Shown here: positions 32,882 through 40,724 of the stretch, in pieces
Layout: every line of letters starts with the position of its first letter
How positions within the stretch are numbered: position 1 is the stretch's first letter
From: CAZNQW01 sp964575225
Lineage (GTDB): Bacteria; Chloroflexota; Anaerolineae; JAAYZQ01
NCBI GenBank assembly: GCA_964575225.1
Contig: CAZNQW010000003.1
Location: 1 to 51,560 of the forward strand
Reading direction: 5' to 3'
DNA length: 51,560 nucleotides
Translations under genes and position numbers: made by a program
The notes under the pieces: generated by a model
The model's input: the letters and a program-made list of their open reading frames with translations, nothing else
Database searches by the model: none
Told to the model about the DNA's origin: nothing

Positions 32882-34069
32882 ATGTACACAGAGAGAGCGT
32901 TATCCACTCACGCAGGCCTGCCGGATTCGATCGGGTCGCCGGTGGATCTGCGCCGTCGGCCGAGAGTTGGCGAGCGGCTGATCCACCTGTTTCTGTTCCT
33001 GTGCGGCGCATTGTCCATCTTGACGACGGTGGGCATTGTCTATGGACTGGCTCAGGAGTCGTGGAGCTTTTTCACCCACGACATGTGGGAAGACGCCGAC
33101 AAAGCGCTGGCAGCGGATGTCGACGCTGACCAGACGACCCTCGACCTTGGCGCGAGTGGTCGGACGCTGGCCTCCGGCGATCGGATTCGCCTGAACGACG
33201 AGGTGATCAAGATCGTGGCCGTTCAAGGGTCCACCACCACGGTCGAACGCGGCCTGCAGGACACCGTGGCAGCCGCGCATTCCATCGGGACGGAGGCGTG
33301 GGTCAGCAATCGAGTCTCTCTGATCGAATTCTTAACCGGCACCCGCTGGAATCCCCAGATCGGCCAATTTGGCATCTGGCCCCTGGTCATGGCCACACTG
33401 GTGACCAGCGTTTTGGCCATGATCGTGGCCCTGCCCCTGGGCCTCAGTGTGGCCATCTATCTGAGCGAGTACGCCTCGGCGCGGGCGCGGGCGATCCTCA
33501 AACCCATTCTTGAGGTTTTGGCCGGTATCCCGACCGTGGTCTACGGCTACTTTGCCCTCACCTTTGTGACCCCGATCCTGCGCGGAGCGTTTGGGTCGGA
33601 CACCGTCCAGATCTACAATACCGCGTCGGCAGGCATGGTCATTGGCATCCTGCTGTTGCCCCTGGTCAGCTCGATGAGCGAAGACGCGCTGAGCGCTGTG
33701 CCCCGCTCGTTGCGGGAGGCTTCCTACGGCCTGGGCGCCACCCGCCTGGAGACGGCGGTCAAGATCGTCCTGCCGGCGGCCCTTTCGGGCATTACGGCTG
33801 CCGTCGTTGTTTCGATCTCGCGGGCCATCGGCGAGACGATGATCGTGGCCATCGCCGCCGGGGCCGGGCCGAACCTGACGCTCAATCCCTTTCAGGCGGC
33901 CGAGACGATGACGGGGCATATCGTGCGCATCAGCGGCGGCGACTTGAGCTACGATTCCATCGACTATAACAGCATCTTTGCCATTGGCTTGCTGTTGTTC
34001 TTTATCACCTTGGGGTTGAATATTGTCAGCCAGCGGATTGTGCGCCGCTTTCGGGAGGTGTACGAATGA
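32882..34069 (+). CDS. pstC: Phosphate ABC transporter permease PstC with periplasmic insertion
   Basis: A 395-residue permease. The first membrane helix is at about 34-56 and the usual core starts at SLIEFLTGTRWNP (146). Five further helices and the EAA loop (SLREASYGLGATRLETAVKIVLP) follow. Between helix 1 and the core lies an insert of about 70 residues (72-143) with GDRIRLNDEVIKIVAV and VERGLQDTVAAAHSIGT, which resembles small beta domains of phage structural proteins. Start ATG has GGAGGA in front. Confidence 0.92.
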   Translation: MYTERALSTHAGLPDSIGSPVDLRRRPRVGERLIHLFLFLCGALSILTTVGIVYGLAQESWSFFTHDMWEDADKALAADVDADQTTLDLGASGRTLASGDRIRLNDEVIKIVAVQGSTTTVERGLQDTVAAAHSIGTEAWVSNRVSLIEFLTGTRWNPQIGQFGIWPLVMATLVTSVLAMIVALPLGLSVAIYLSEYASARARAILKPILEVLAGIPTVVYGYFALTFVTPILRGAFGSDTVQIYNTASAGMVIGILLLPLVSSMSEDALSAVPRSLREASYGLGATRLETAVKIVLPAALSGITAAVVVSISRAIGETMIVAIAAGAGPNLTLNPFQAAETMTGHIVRISGGDLSYDSIDYNSIFAIGLLLFFITLGLNIVSQRIVRRFREVYE

Positions 34070-35322
34070 GCAAGGCTCAGAGACCCCAGCCAGAGCGCTG
34101 CGACGAGTTCTCGCAGAACCTGTCCAGCCGCTACCGATCGGCCCGCCTGTGGCAGGTGGTGTTCCAGGTCTCGACCATCATCGGGATTCTGGTGCTCGCC
34201 GCCGTACTGTGGAACATCCTGGACAGCGCTTTTGGACTGGTGGCTGTCGAGAACCAAGTCGACCCCGACTCGCTGGCCCTCGATGGCGTGGCGTTGGAGG
34301 ATCTTGCGCAGGGGCAGTTGGTTTCCATCCTGCAGGACCATCTTTCAACCGGCCTCATTCGTCGATTGGAGAGCGAGAACCCGTTTGACGAGCGCACCCG
34401 AGACGATGTCTATGATCTGGTGGTGGAACGGGTGGTGCAGCCCAAAGTGGTGCGTGCCTGGTCGCTGACGGACTCGCTTTTCCACCGTGCTGACGTCCTA
34501 GCCGAGGTGGGCAGTTCGTACCCCGCGGCTGAGGTTCAATTCCGATCCTGGCTCCACAGCGGATTTGTCACCGCTCCCCAATCCAGCGATCCCGACAAGG
34601 CAGGCGTTCGAACGGCCGTCTTGGGCTCGCTGTGGACCATTGTCATCACCATTCTCTTTGCTTTTCCCCTGGGAGTTGGGGCGGCCATTTATCTGGAAGA
34701 GGTGGCCACTGACACCTGGCTCAATCGGGTGATCCGCACCAACATCAACAATCTGGCCGGGGTGCCGTCGATCATCTATGGCATGTTGGGCCTGGCGATT
34801 TTCGTACGCGCCCTGGAGCCGCTGACCAGCGGAACGCTGTTGGGATTGACCGATCCGACGACGGCCAACGGCCGGACGATCTTGTCGGCTGGGCTGACGC
34901 TGGGCCTGCTGATCCTGCCGTTGATCATCATCAACGGCCAGGAGGCGATCCGCGCCGTGCCGGGCACGCTGCGCCAGGCCAGCTTTGGCCTGGGAGCCAC
35001 TCAGTGGCAGACCATCTGGCACCATGTGCTGCCCAGCGCCCTGCCCGGCATCTTGACCGGTACGATTCTGGCCATTTCCCGGGCCATCGGTGAGACGGCG
35101 CCCTTGGTGGTGGTCGGCGCGTCCACCTTTATCACAGTGGACCCCAACGGCCCTTTTAGCAAGTTTACCACCTTGCCCATTCAGATCTACCAATGGACCT
35201 CGCGCCCTCAGGGCGAGTTCCGCAATATCGCCGCAGCCGCCATTTTGGTCCTGCTGGTCTTGCTGTTGGCCCTCAACGCCTCGGCGGTGCTGCTGCGCAA
35301 TCGAACCCGCAGGAGCGGTTAA
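34066..35322 (+). CDS. pstA: Phosphate ABC transporter permease PstA with periplasmic insertion
   Basis: A 418-residue permease overlapping pstC by 4 bases (ATGA). After the first helix (31-55) there is a soluble segment of about 125 residues (VENQVDPDSLALDGVALEDL to GFVTAPQSSDPDKAG) before the transport core that begins at GVRTAVLGSLWTIVI. The EAA loop reads TLRQASFGLGATQWQTIWHHVLP. Typical PstA has about 280-300 residues, so the insert explains the extra length. It forms the channel with PstC. Confidence 0.92.
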   Translation: MSKAQRPQPERCDEFSQNLSSRYRSARLWQVVFQVSTIIGILVLAAVLWNILDSAFGLVAVENQVDPDSLALDGVALEDLAQGQLVSILQDHLSTGLIRRLESENPFDERTRDDVYDLVVERVVQPKVVRAWSLTDSLFHRADVLAEVGSSYPAAEVQFRSWLHSGFVTAPQSSDPDKAGVRTAVLGSLWTIVITILFAFPLGVGAAIYLEEVATDTWLNRVIRTNINNLAGVPSIIYGMLGLAIFVRALEPLTSGTLLGLTDPTTANGRTILSAGLTLGLLILPLIIINGQEAIRAVPGTLRQASFGLGATQWQTIWHHVLPSALPGILTGTILAISRAIGETAPLVVVGASTFITVDPNGPFSKFTTLPIQIYQWTSRPQGEFRNIAAAAILVLLVLLLALNASAVLLRNRTRRSG

Positions 35323-35323
35323 C

Positions 35324-36130
35324 ATGACTCAGCGCCAAACGCCCTCCCTTCCTTTCCCAGAAATTGGATCCCATGCCATTGAGGCGCGGGATTTGAACGT
35401 CTACTATGGCGATTTCCGAGCCATCAAAGGCATCAACCTCCAAATCGCAAGTCATAAGGTAACGGCCATTATTGGGCCTTCTGGCTGCGGCAAGAGCACC
35501 ATGCTGCGCGCCTTTAATCGCATGAATGAGCTGGTGCCCTCCGCCCGGGCCGATGGCGCGGTGTTGTTCCAGGGCCAGAACATCTATGGGCCCGACGTCG
35601 ATCCAGTGACTGTGCGACGGCATATTGGCATGGTGTTCCAAAAGCCGAATCCTTTTCCCAAGAGCATCTTTGAAAACGTGGCCTGGGGGGCGCGCATCAA
35701 CGGCTACCGCGGCCCCATCGACGAGCTGGTGGAACGCTCGCTGCGACAGGCAGCTTTGTGGGACGAAGTGAAGGACAAGCTCCATCAGAGCGGCTATTCC
35801 CTGTCCGGCGGGCAACAGCAGCGGCTGTGCATCGCCCGGGCTATCGCCATCCGGCCTCAGATCATTCTCATGGACGAGCCTGCGTCGGCCCTCGATCCCA
35901 TCGCTACGCTCAAAATCGAGGATCTGATGCGCGAGTTGGCCGAGGATTATACGATCATTGTGGTCACCCACAATATGCAACAGGCTGCCCGTGTGTCGGA
36001 CTATACCGCTTTTTTCATGATGGATGAGGACCGGGCCGGTTACCTGGTGGAATACGGCCCCACCGGTGAGATCTTTACCCAGCCCCGCGACCGCCGGACG
36101 GAGGATTACATCACCGGGCGTTTTGGCTAG
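35324..36130 (+). CDS. pstB: Phosphate ABC transporter ATPase PstB
   Basis: A 268-residue ATPase of normal PstB length. Walker A is GPSGCGKST, the signature is LSGGQQQRLCIARA, Walker B is ILMDEPASALDP, and the switch His is in VVTHNMQQAARVSD. The ATG is one base after the pstA stop with AGGAG upstream. The frame is open for 78 codons upstream but that is a shadow of pstA. Confidence 0.96.
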   Translation: MTQRQTPSLPFPEIGSHAIEARDLNVYYGDFRAIKGINLQIASHKVTAIIGPSGCGKSTMLRAFNRMNELVPSARADGAVLFQGQNIYGPDVDPVTVRRHIGMVFQKPNPFPKSIFENVAWGARINGYRGPIDELVERSLRQAALWDEVKDKLHQSGYSLSGGQQQRLCIARAIAIRPQIILMDEPASALDPIATLKIEDLMRELAEDYTIIVVTHNMQQAARVSDYTAFFMMDEDRAGYLVEYGPTGEIFTQPRDRRTEDYITGRFG

Positions 36131-36141
36131 AGTCGGGCGAT

Positions 36142-36170
36142 TTGCCAACTTGAGCTTTTTCTTGTACTAT
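36142..36170 (+). promoter_or_regulatory. Possible internal promoter before arsC
   Basis: -35 TTGCCA (36142-36147), 17-base spacer, -10 TACTAT (36165-36170). It may allow arsC and phoU to be made without the full pst transcript. Confidence 0.45.
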
Positions 36171-36190
36171 TCTATCTTGGAGTGAGGGCA

Positions 36191-36622
36191 TTGAAGAAAC
36201 AGGTTCTCTTTTTGTGCACCGGCAACTCGGCCCGCAGCCAGATGGCGGAGGGGTGGGTCAACCATTCCTTGGGTGACCGGTGGCAGGCCTATTCTGCGGG
36301 AATCGCACCGACAGGCTTTGTCCATCCCCTGGCAGTGGAGGCTATGGCCGAGTTGGGTGTGGATATCTCGCACCAGCGTAGCAAGCCGGTGGCCGAGTTC
36401 CAGGGCGCCGATCTGGATCTGGTGGTCACCGTCTGCGATGGCGCGGCTGAGAACTGTCCGCTGTGGTTGGGGCAGGGGCGCAAGGTGCATCTCGGATTTC
36501 CCGATCCGGCCGCAGCCGTGGGCAGCGCTGAAGAGCGGATGGCTGTCTTTCGTCAAGTGCGTGACGACATATGTGCCCAGATGGCGGAGGTTTTGACCCG
36601 CCCACAATTCCCGATTCTGTAG
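36191..36622 (+). CDS. arsC: Arsenate reductase, thioredoxin-coupled ArsC (LMW phosphatase fold)
   Basis: A 143-residue protein with the low-molecular-weight phosphatase loop LCTGNSARSQMAEGW. The two extra cysteines used by thioredoxin-linked arsenate reductases are present in VTVCDGAAENCPLWLG. It should reduce arsenate to arsenite in the cytoplasm. I use a TTG at 36191, eight bases after GGAG; a GTG at 36182 is the alternative. Sitting between pstB and phoU suggests that arsenate entering through Pst is handled by the same regulon. Confidence 0.88.
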   Translation: MKKQVLFLCTGNSARSQMAEGWVNHSLGDRWQAYSAGIAPTGFVHPLAVEAMAELGVDISHQRSKPVAEFQGADLDLVVTVCDGAAENCPLWLGQGRKVHLGFPDPAAAVGSAEERMAVFRQVRDDICAQMAEVLTRPQFPIL

Positions 36623-36631
36623 GAGGTCGCC

Positions 36632-37315
36632 ATGACCCGTCGGACGTTTGACCAAGAATTGAACCGCCTTGAGGGCGAGGTATTGGCCCTGGGCAATCAG
36701 GTGGAAGAGGCGCTCGTCGAATCGGTCGAGATCCTCAAACGCCGCGATTTCGCCGCTTCCCGGCAGTTGATCGAGAACGATCGGGTAGTCAACGAGCGGC
36801 GCTATGCTATCGAGTCTGAGGTGCTGACCCTGATCGCGACCCAGCAGCCCATGGCCGGTGACCTGCGCTTTTTAGCGGCTATCCTCGAAATTGTCACCGA
36901 GCTGGAGCGGATGGGCGACTATGCCAAGGGCATCGCTCGCATCAACTTGATGATCGGCGAGCAGCCGCTGCTCAAGCCGCTGATTGACCTGCCGATCATG
37001 GCCGACAAGGTGCGGGCCATGTTGCACAGCGCACTGGAGGCCTTTGTCCAACGCGACGATGAGCGGGCGCGGGCCATCCCTGACCAGGATGACGAGGTGG
37101 ATGCCCTCTACAATCAGATCCAGCGCGAGTTGCTTTCCTATATTCTGGCCGATCCACACACCTACCAACAGGCGAACTATTTGATGTGGGCTGCCCACAA
37201 CCTGGAGCGCGCCGCCGATCGGGTGATCAACCTCTGCGAGCGTGTGGTCTATACCGTCAGCGGCGAGCTGATGGAATTGGGCAGCGACGACGCCGGGATC
37301 GAAAGCCTGACGTAG
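36632..37315 (+). CDS. phoU: Phosphate signalling protein PhoU
   Basis: A 227-residue PhoU with two three-helix repeats. The metal-binding-type helices show ELERMGDYAKGIAR and NLERAADRVINLCERVVY. PhoU connects the Pst transporter to the PhoR kinase and damps the response when phosphate is plentiful. The ATG follows AGGAGGTCGCC, 9 bases after arsC. It is the last gene of the phosphate cluster. Confidence 0.95.
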   Translation: MTRRTFDQELNRLEGEVLALGNQVEEALVESVEILKRRDFAASRQLIENDRVVNERRYAIESEVLTLIATQQPMAGDLRFLAAILEIVTELERMGDYAKGIARINLMIGEQPLLKPLIDLPIMADKVRAMLHSALEAFVQRDDERARAIPDQDDEVDALYNQIQRELLSYILADPHTYQQANYLMWAAHNLERAADRVINLCERVVYTVSGELMELGSDDAGIESLT

Positions 37316-37384
37316 GCTGCTTTCAGGGTACGGACGCCCTTTCGGAGGAGGTGCGGTTTTCCGACGGAGGCAAGTGGGTTGGCT

Positions 37385-39217
37385 TTATGGCTGCCACGAG
37401 CGCAGGATCAAAGGGAGGTGAACCTGGAAGGGGCCTCCCGGCATGGCGCCCAGGCTCACTTCGTCGATAGAGACCTTGCCCGACGAATCAGATTCCGACG
37501 TCCACCATAGCTGGAGATCGACCGTTGCCGTGATCGCCGTGTCGGGCGGCCCGGCATAGGCCCACAGGTGTTGCCAGCCGCTCGCGTCCAGCGCGGGGGT
37601 GAGGACCACCTGAGTGGTCACCGGAATTGTGCTGGTGATGGGTCCGGGCAGTGGCGCCGTCAGAGGCATCGTGAGGGACAGGGGCAGCGTGGGGCTGAGC
37701 ACCTGCTGGACCAGCGTGAGCCGCACGTTCAGGCAGTCGCCGGGGCCGGCGTCCACGGGCAGATACCAGAAGGAGAGGACCGGTTCCCATGTGCCGCTGA
37801 GGGCAGCGGTTTGGCCCAGGCCCACCCGCTCGCCCTCAGCGCCGCCCAGAATCAGCGCCCCGCGGCCGGTGTGCACCGGCGTGTCGACCACAGTCGGCGC
37901 CGACGGCCCGCCCCCCAGCGGGGTCCAGCCCTCCAGGCCTGCCTCGAACTGGCCACTGGTCAGGGCATCGATCGGCGGCAGCGTCGTCCACGCGACGGTG
38001 ATCGTTTCGGTGACGCCCAGCACCCGGTCGTGTTGTGGGGCCGGGGTCGCCCACCAGGGATGGGATAGGGTCAAGCTGTATTCGCCCCTCAGATCGGCGG
38101 GATACTCGATTTCGTATTGGCCATCTGCCCCGCTGATCGCGGTCCAGGCCGTCCCCGAAATGGCCACCGTCGCCCCCATCACGGAATGGCCTTCCGGACT
38201 AAGCACGGTGCCGATGATCCGCGCCCCACGTACGTGGGTGGTGGTGTCGCCCTCGGTGCGCCAGGGGCTGGTGAGATGGGCGCCATTGGGGTAGCATTGC
38301 CAGACACGCGCCCGGAAGCGATAGGTATGCCCCTTTTCCCCCTCAAACGTGGCTGACACGGCGTCGGTTTTGACGAACCAATCCCGCCACACTCCTTCGG
38401 CCTCGTCCAGCCACTGGATGTCGTGCCAGTCGCGCAGATAGCCGCCAAAGGGTGCCGGTTCGGCGTTGTCCCAGCAGACCTCGAAGGAGGTTTCCACGGC
38501 CTCGGCGGGTGACGTGGCGCGGACGGTAGGCGTCTGGGCCAGGATGGCCGAATCGAGAAAGCTGAGGTTCATGTAGGGCAGACCGCCGGAGGGATAGGGG
38601 CTGTCCACGCGGATGAAAACCGTGAGGGTCGGCGCCTGGGCATAGAGGGACAGGCGCTGGTCAATGTCCCACGGGCCCTCGTCGTGATCGTCGGGCGCAG
38701 TCCAGACGACGGTCGGGGCTTGGGGGTCGGTCCCGCCCGTCGGATCGAGGCCGAGCTGTTTGATCATGGTGCCGTCGTTTGTTGGGGGAGCCGAGGACTG
38801 GAAAATGGTCAGAAGGGCGGCGTGAAAGCCATAGCCTAGGCCAGGCGTCAGGCCGGTCACCCGCTGCAGGAGCCCAGCCGTATAGGGCTCGGTGGCGACC
38901 AGCATCTGGGAGGTTTCGCCCTCGATTCGCTCCACCCAGCCTCCGCCCAAGGGACTGGCGGCAAAGACGCGAGTATCCATCCAGCAGGGGGTTGGGCCGC
39001 CGTACCAGAAGCGTTGCCAGCCCGAGGCCACCTGGCAGGCCGCGCCCTCAAAGCGATCGTAGGGCGGATCGTACCCCTCCATACCGGGGTTGGTGAGGAG
39101 TTGAAAGGCGTCGGCCTGGGGAGACACCGATTGGCCGACCACTTGTCCGGGGATGAGGATCAGTAGCAGGAACAGCAGCGCCGCTGCAAGGCCCAACGCC
39201 CAGCCGGATCGGATCAT
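37385..39217 (-). CDS. Large secreted protein with LPLIL-type C-terminus
   Basis: A 610-residue protein with an N-terminal signal segment (MIRSGWALGLAAALLFLLLI). About residues 30-200 resemble a carbohydrate- or ligand-binding beta region. A carboxypeptidase-regulatory-like repeat follows (RIIGTVLSPEGHSVMGATVAISG then ADGQYEIEYP). A second beta domain is near 430-600, and the protein ends in FQVHLPLILRSWQP. That ending resembles a motif common at the C-terminus of exported Chloroflexota proteins. No catalytic motif was seen. The ATG has GGGAGG upstream; the frame is open further but overlaps the SGNH gene. Confidence 0.8.
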   Translation of the reverse strand: MIRSGWALGLAAALLFLLLILIPGQVVGQSVSPQADAFQLLTNPGMEGYDPPYDRFEGAACQVASGWQRFWYGGPTPCWMDTRVFAASPLGGGWVERIEGETSQMLVATEPYTAGLLQRVTGLTPGLGYGFHAALLTIFQSSAPPTNDGTMIKQLGLDPTGGTDPQAPTVVWTAPDDHDEGPWDIDQRLSLYAQAPTLTVFIRVDSPYPSGGLPYMNLSFLDSAILAQTPTVRATSPAEAVETSFEVCWDNAEPAPFGGYLRDWHDIQWLDEAEGVWRDWFVKTDAVSATFEGEKGHTYRFRARVWQCYPNGAHLTSPWRTEGDTTTHVRGARIIGTVLSPEGHSVMGATVAISGTAWTAISGADGQYEIEYPADLRGEYSLTLSHPWWATPAPQHDRVLGVTETITVAWTTLPPIDALTSGQFEAGLEGWTPLGGGPSAPTVVDTPVHTGRGALILGGAEGERVGLGQTAALSGTWEPVLSFWYLPVDAGPGDCLNVRLTLVQQVLSPTLPLSLTMPLTAPLPGPITSTIPVTTQVVLTPALDASGWQHLWAYAGPPDTAITATVDLQLWWTSESDSSGKVSIDEVSLGAMPGGPFQVHLPLILRSWQP

Positions 39218-39267
39218 CTCTCGTCGCCTCCCGTTTTTGGGCCAGAAGAGGCCCAGGGGGCCAGTGG

Positions 39268-40017
39268 TCAATTCCAACGGGCCAGCGCGCGGAGGATGGT
39301 TTGGGCCCAAAGGTCCGCTCCCCGGCTGTTGAGGTGCAGGCCGTCGTAGGTCAACAGCAGGCGCCGCCGTCGACTGATCTCGTCGGGTGAGGTCTGGCTC
39401 AAGCGTCGGCGATCCAGCCAGGTGAACAGCCATTCGCCGGGCAGGTAGCGCGACGGTTTTTCCAGGAGGGCCAGGGTCTCGACAAAGGCCTGCCACACGT
39501 CGGCGACCGGTGCGCCACCATCCATCGCCGCACGCTGGAAAATGCCGTTGAGCCGCGCCAGTTGCTGGTTCAGCGGGGAAGCGATCTGCTCGCCCAAGGG
39601 GCTGCAGGTGCAGACCAGGGGCCGGGCGCCCGCCTGGTGCACCCGGTCGATCAATGTTCGATAGAGGGAGGCCGCCTGATCGAGATCCCGAGTGGGTGGC
39701 GGTTCTCCCTGCAGGCGCCGGGACTGGAGGCCGAGCCACCAGCCCGGGCTCCGGTCCGACAGCCAGGGCAGCCACACGTCGTTGACACCCACTGCCAGGA
39801 TCACCCACTGGGGCCGGTAGCGCCGGATCGGTTCGTCGATGCGCGCCAGCAGGGAGCGGATCGTGTCGCCAGAACGACCTGCATTGACGACCTGCGCCCC
39901 AAGGCCCTGTCGGTTCACCAGGGCCTGGGCCACCCGATCCACGTAGCTTTCGCCTTGGACTCCTTCCGTCAGGCTGTCCCCGGCAAAGAGATAGATCCGG
40001 TGCAGTGACGAGCTCAT
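39268..40017 (-). CDS. SGNH/GDSL-type hydrolase
   Basis: A 249-residue esterase-like protein. Block I is LFAGDSLTEGVQG (catalytic Ser), the Gly block is NAGRSGDT, the Asn block is VGVNDVW and the C-terminal pair is YDGLHLN (Asp and His). There is no signal peptide, so it may be cytoplasmic unless exported otherwise. The start (ATG 40017 or GTG 40023) lacks a good ribosome site. It is followed 50 bases later by the secreted protein; both may act on the same surface polymer, which is a guess. Confidence 0.85.
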   Translation of the reverse strand: MSSSLHRIYLFAGDSLTEGVQGESYVDRVAQALVNRQGLGAQVVNAGRSGDTIRSLLARIDEPIRRYRPQWVILAVGVNDVWLPWLSDRSPGWWLGLQSRRLQGEPPPTRDLDQAASLYRTLIDRVHQAGARPLVCTCSPLGEQIASPLNQQLARLNGIFQRAAMDGGAPVADVWQAFVETLALLEKPSRYLPGEWLFTWLDRRRLSQTSPDEISRRRRLLLTYDGLHLNSRGADLWAQTILRALARWN

Positions 40018-40035
40018 CAGCACGAATCCGAGCGC

Positions 40036-40491
40036 CTAATCCTGTCCTCGCCGGGCCAGCAGGGCCCCCAACGAGGCGATCAAGCCGCCAAAGACAAAGC
40101 CCCAAAACCAGGCCATGGGCAGATTTGAAAGCGAAGGGCGTTCGACATCACGCAGGGGTTCAGGCTCAGGGCCGGGTGGCCACCCAAGATAGCGCAGAAT
40201 CAGTTCCAGGGTGGGGGTAATCATCCCTGCCAACCCGCCGGCCAAAAAGACATCCTCCGAGCTAAAACCGTACCGCCGCACGCCCACCCAGCCGATCCGT
40301 CCCCACACCAGGCCACTGATCGTCCCGGCGATGCTCTGCACTTGAGCCGCGGTCTTGCGGGACCAGCGCATCAAGCGCGCCAGCGTGGGCAGGGTCAGGA
40401 TCCAACTGACAGAGGTCAGGACCGTCGCCCGCGCCACTCGCCAGCGCCGTGCCCATTCCAATGATGGCTCCTGCACAATCAACTCGGTCAT
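40036..40491 (-). CDS. Hypothetical membrane protein
   Basis: A 151-residue protein with two or three likely membrane segments: 75-100 (VFLAGGLAGMITPTLELIL) and 125-145 (MAWFWGFVFGGLIASLGALL), with a less hydrophobic one near 24-40. I do not recognise the family. The ATG has AGGGAGAAGT upstream, and a TACAAT upstream may be the -10. It is close to the SGNH gene (18 bases) and probably co-transcribed. Confidence 0.65.
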   Translation of the reverse strand: MTELIVQEPSLEWARRWRVARATVLTSVSWILTLPTLARLMRWSRKTAAQVQSIAGTISGLVWGRIGWVGVRRYGFSSEDVFLAGGLAGMITPTLELILRYLGWPPGPEPEPLRDVERPSLSNLPMAWFWGFVFGGLIASLGALLARRGQD

Positions 40492-40724
40492 ACTTCTCCC
40501 TCAAATCGTCCTGCTGAGGCGCGGCCCAGAGGCGCACCTTGTTCTCTGATTCCTGCGGCCCATTGTACCACAATTTTCCGTTCTGGCACAGGCGACGGGC
40601 CTGTGATGTCAGGGCCATCGCATGGGTGGGTTCCATGGGAGGATGCCGGTTGGGAAAACGAACTCGAGAGTGCGTACCTGCTTTGGCAGGGCAGGCGCTG
40701 TACTCGGCTCCGCTGCCGCAGAAA
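40492..40724. other. Non-coding stretch between ABC1 kinase and small membrane protein
   Basis: No gene. It has one hairpin (CACAGGC/GCCTGTG near 40589-40607) without a T-run, and TACAAT near 40564-40569 (minus strand) that may be the -10 for the downstream gene. Confidence 0.45.

Noticed and set aside
39218..40105. In-frame upstream extension of the secreted protein to 906 codons
   Set aside because: The signal peptide starts at 39217 with a ribosome site; the extension is Arg/Pro-rich and overlaps the SGNH hydrolase gene in another frame.
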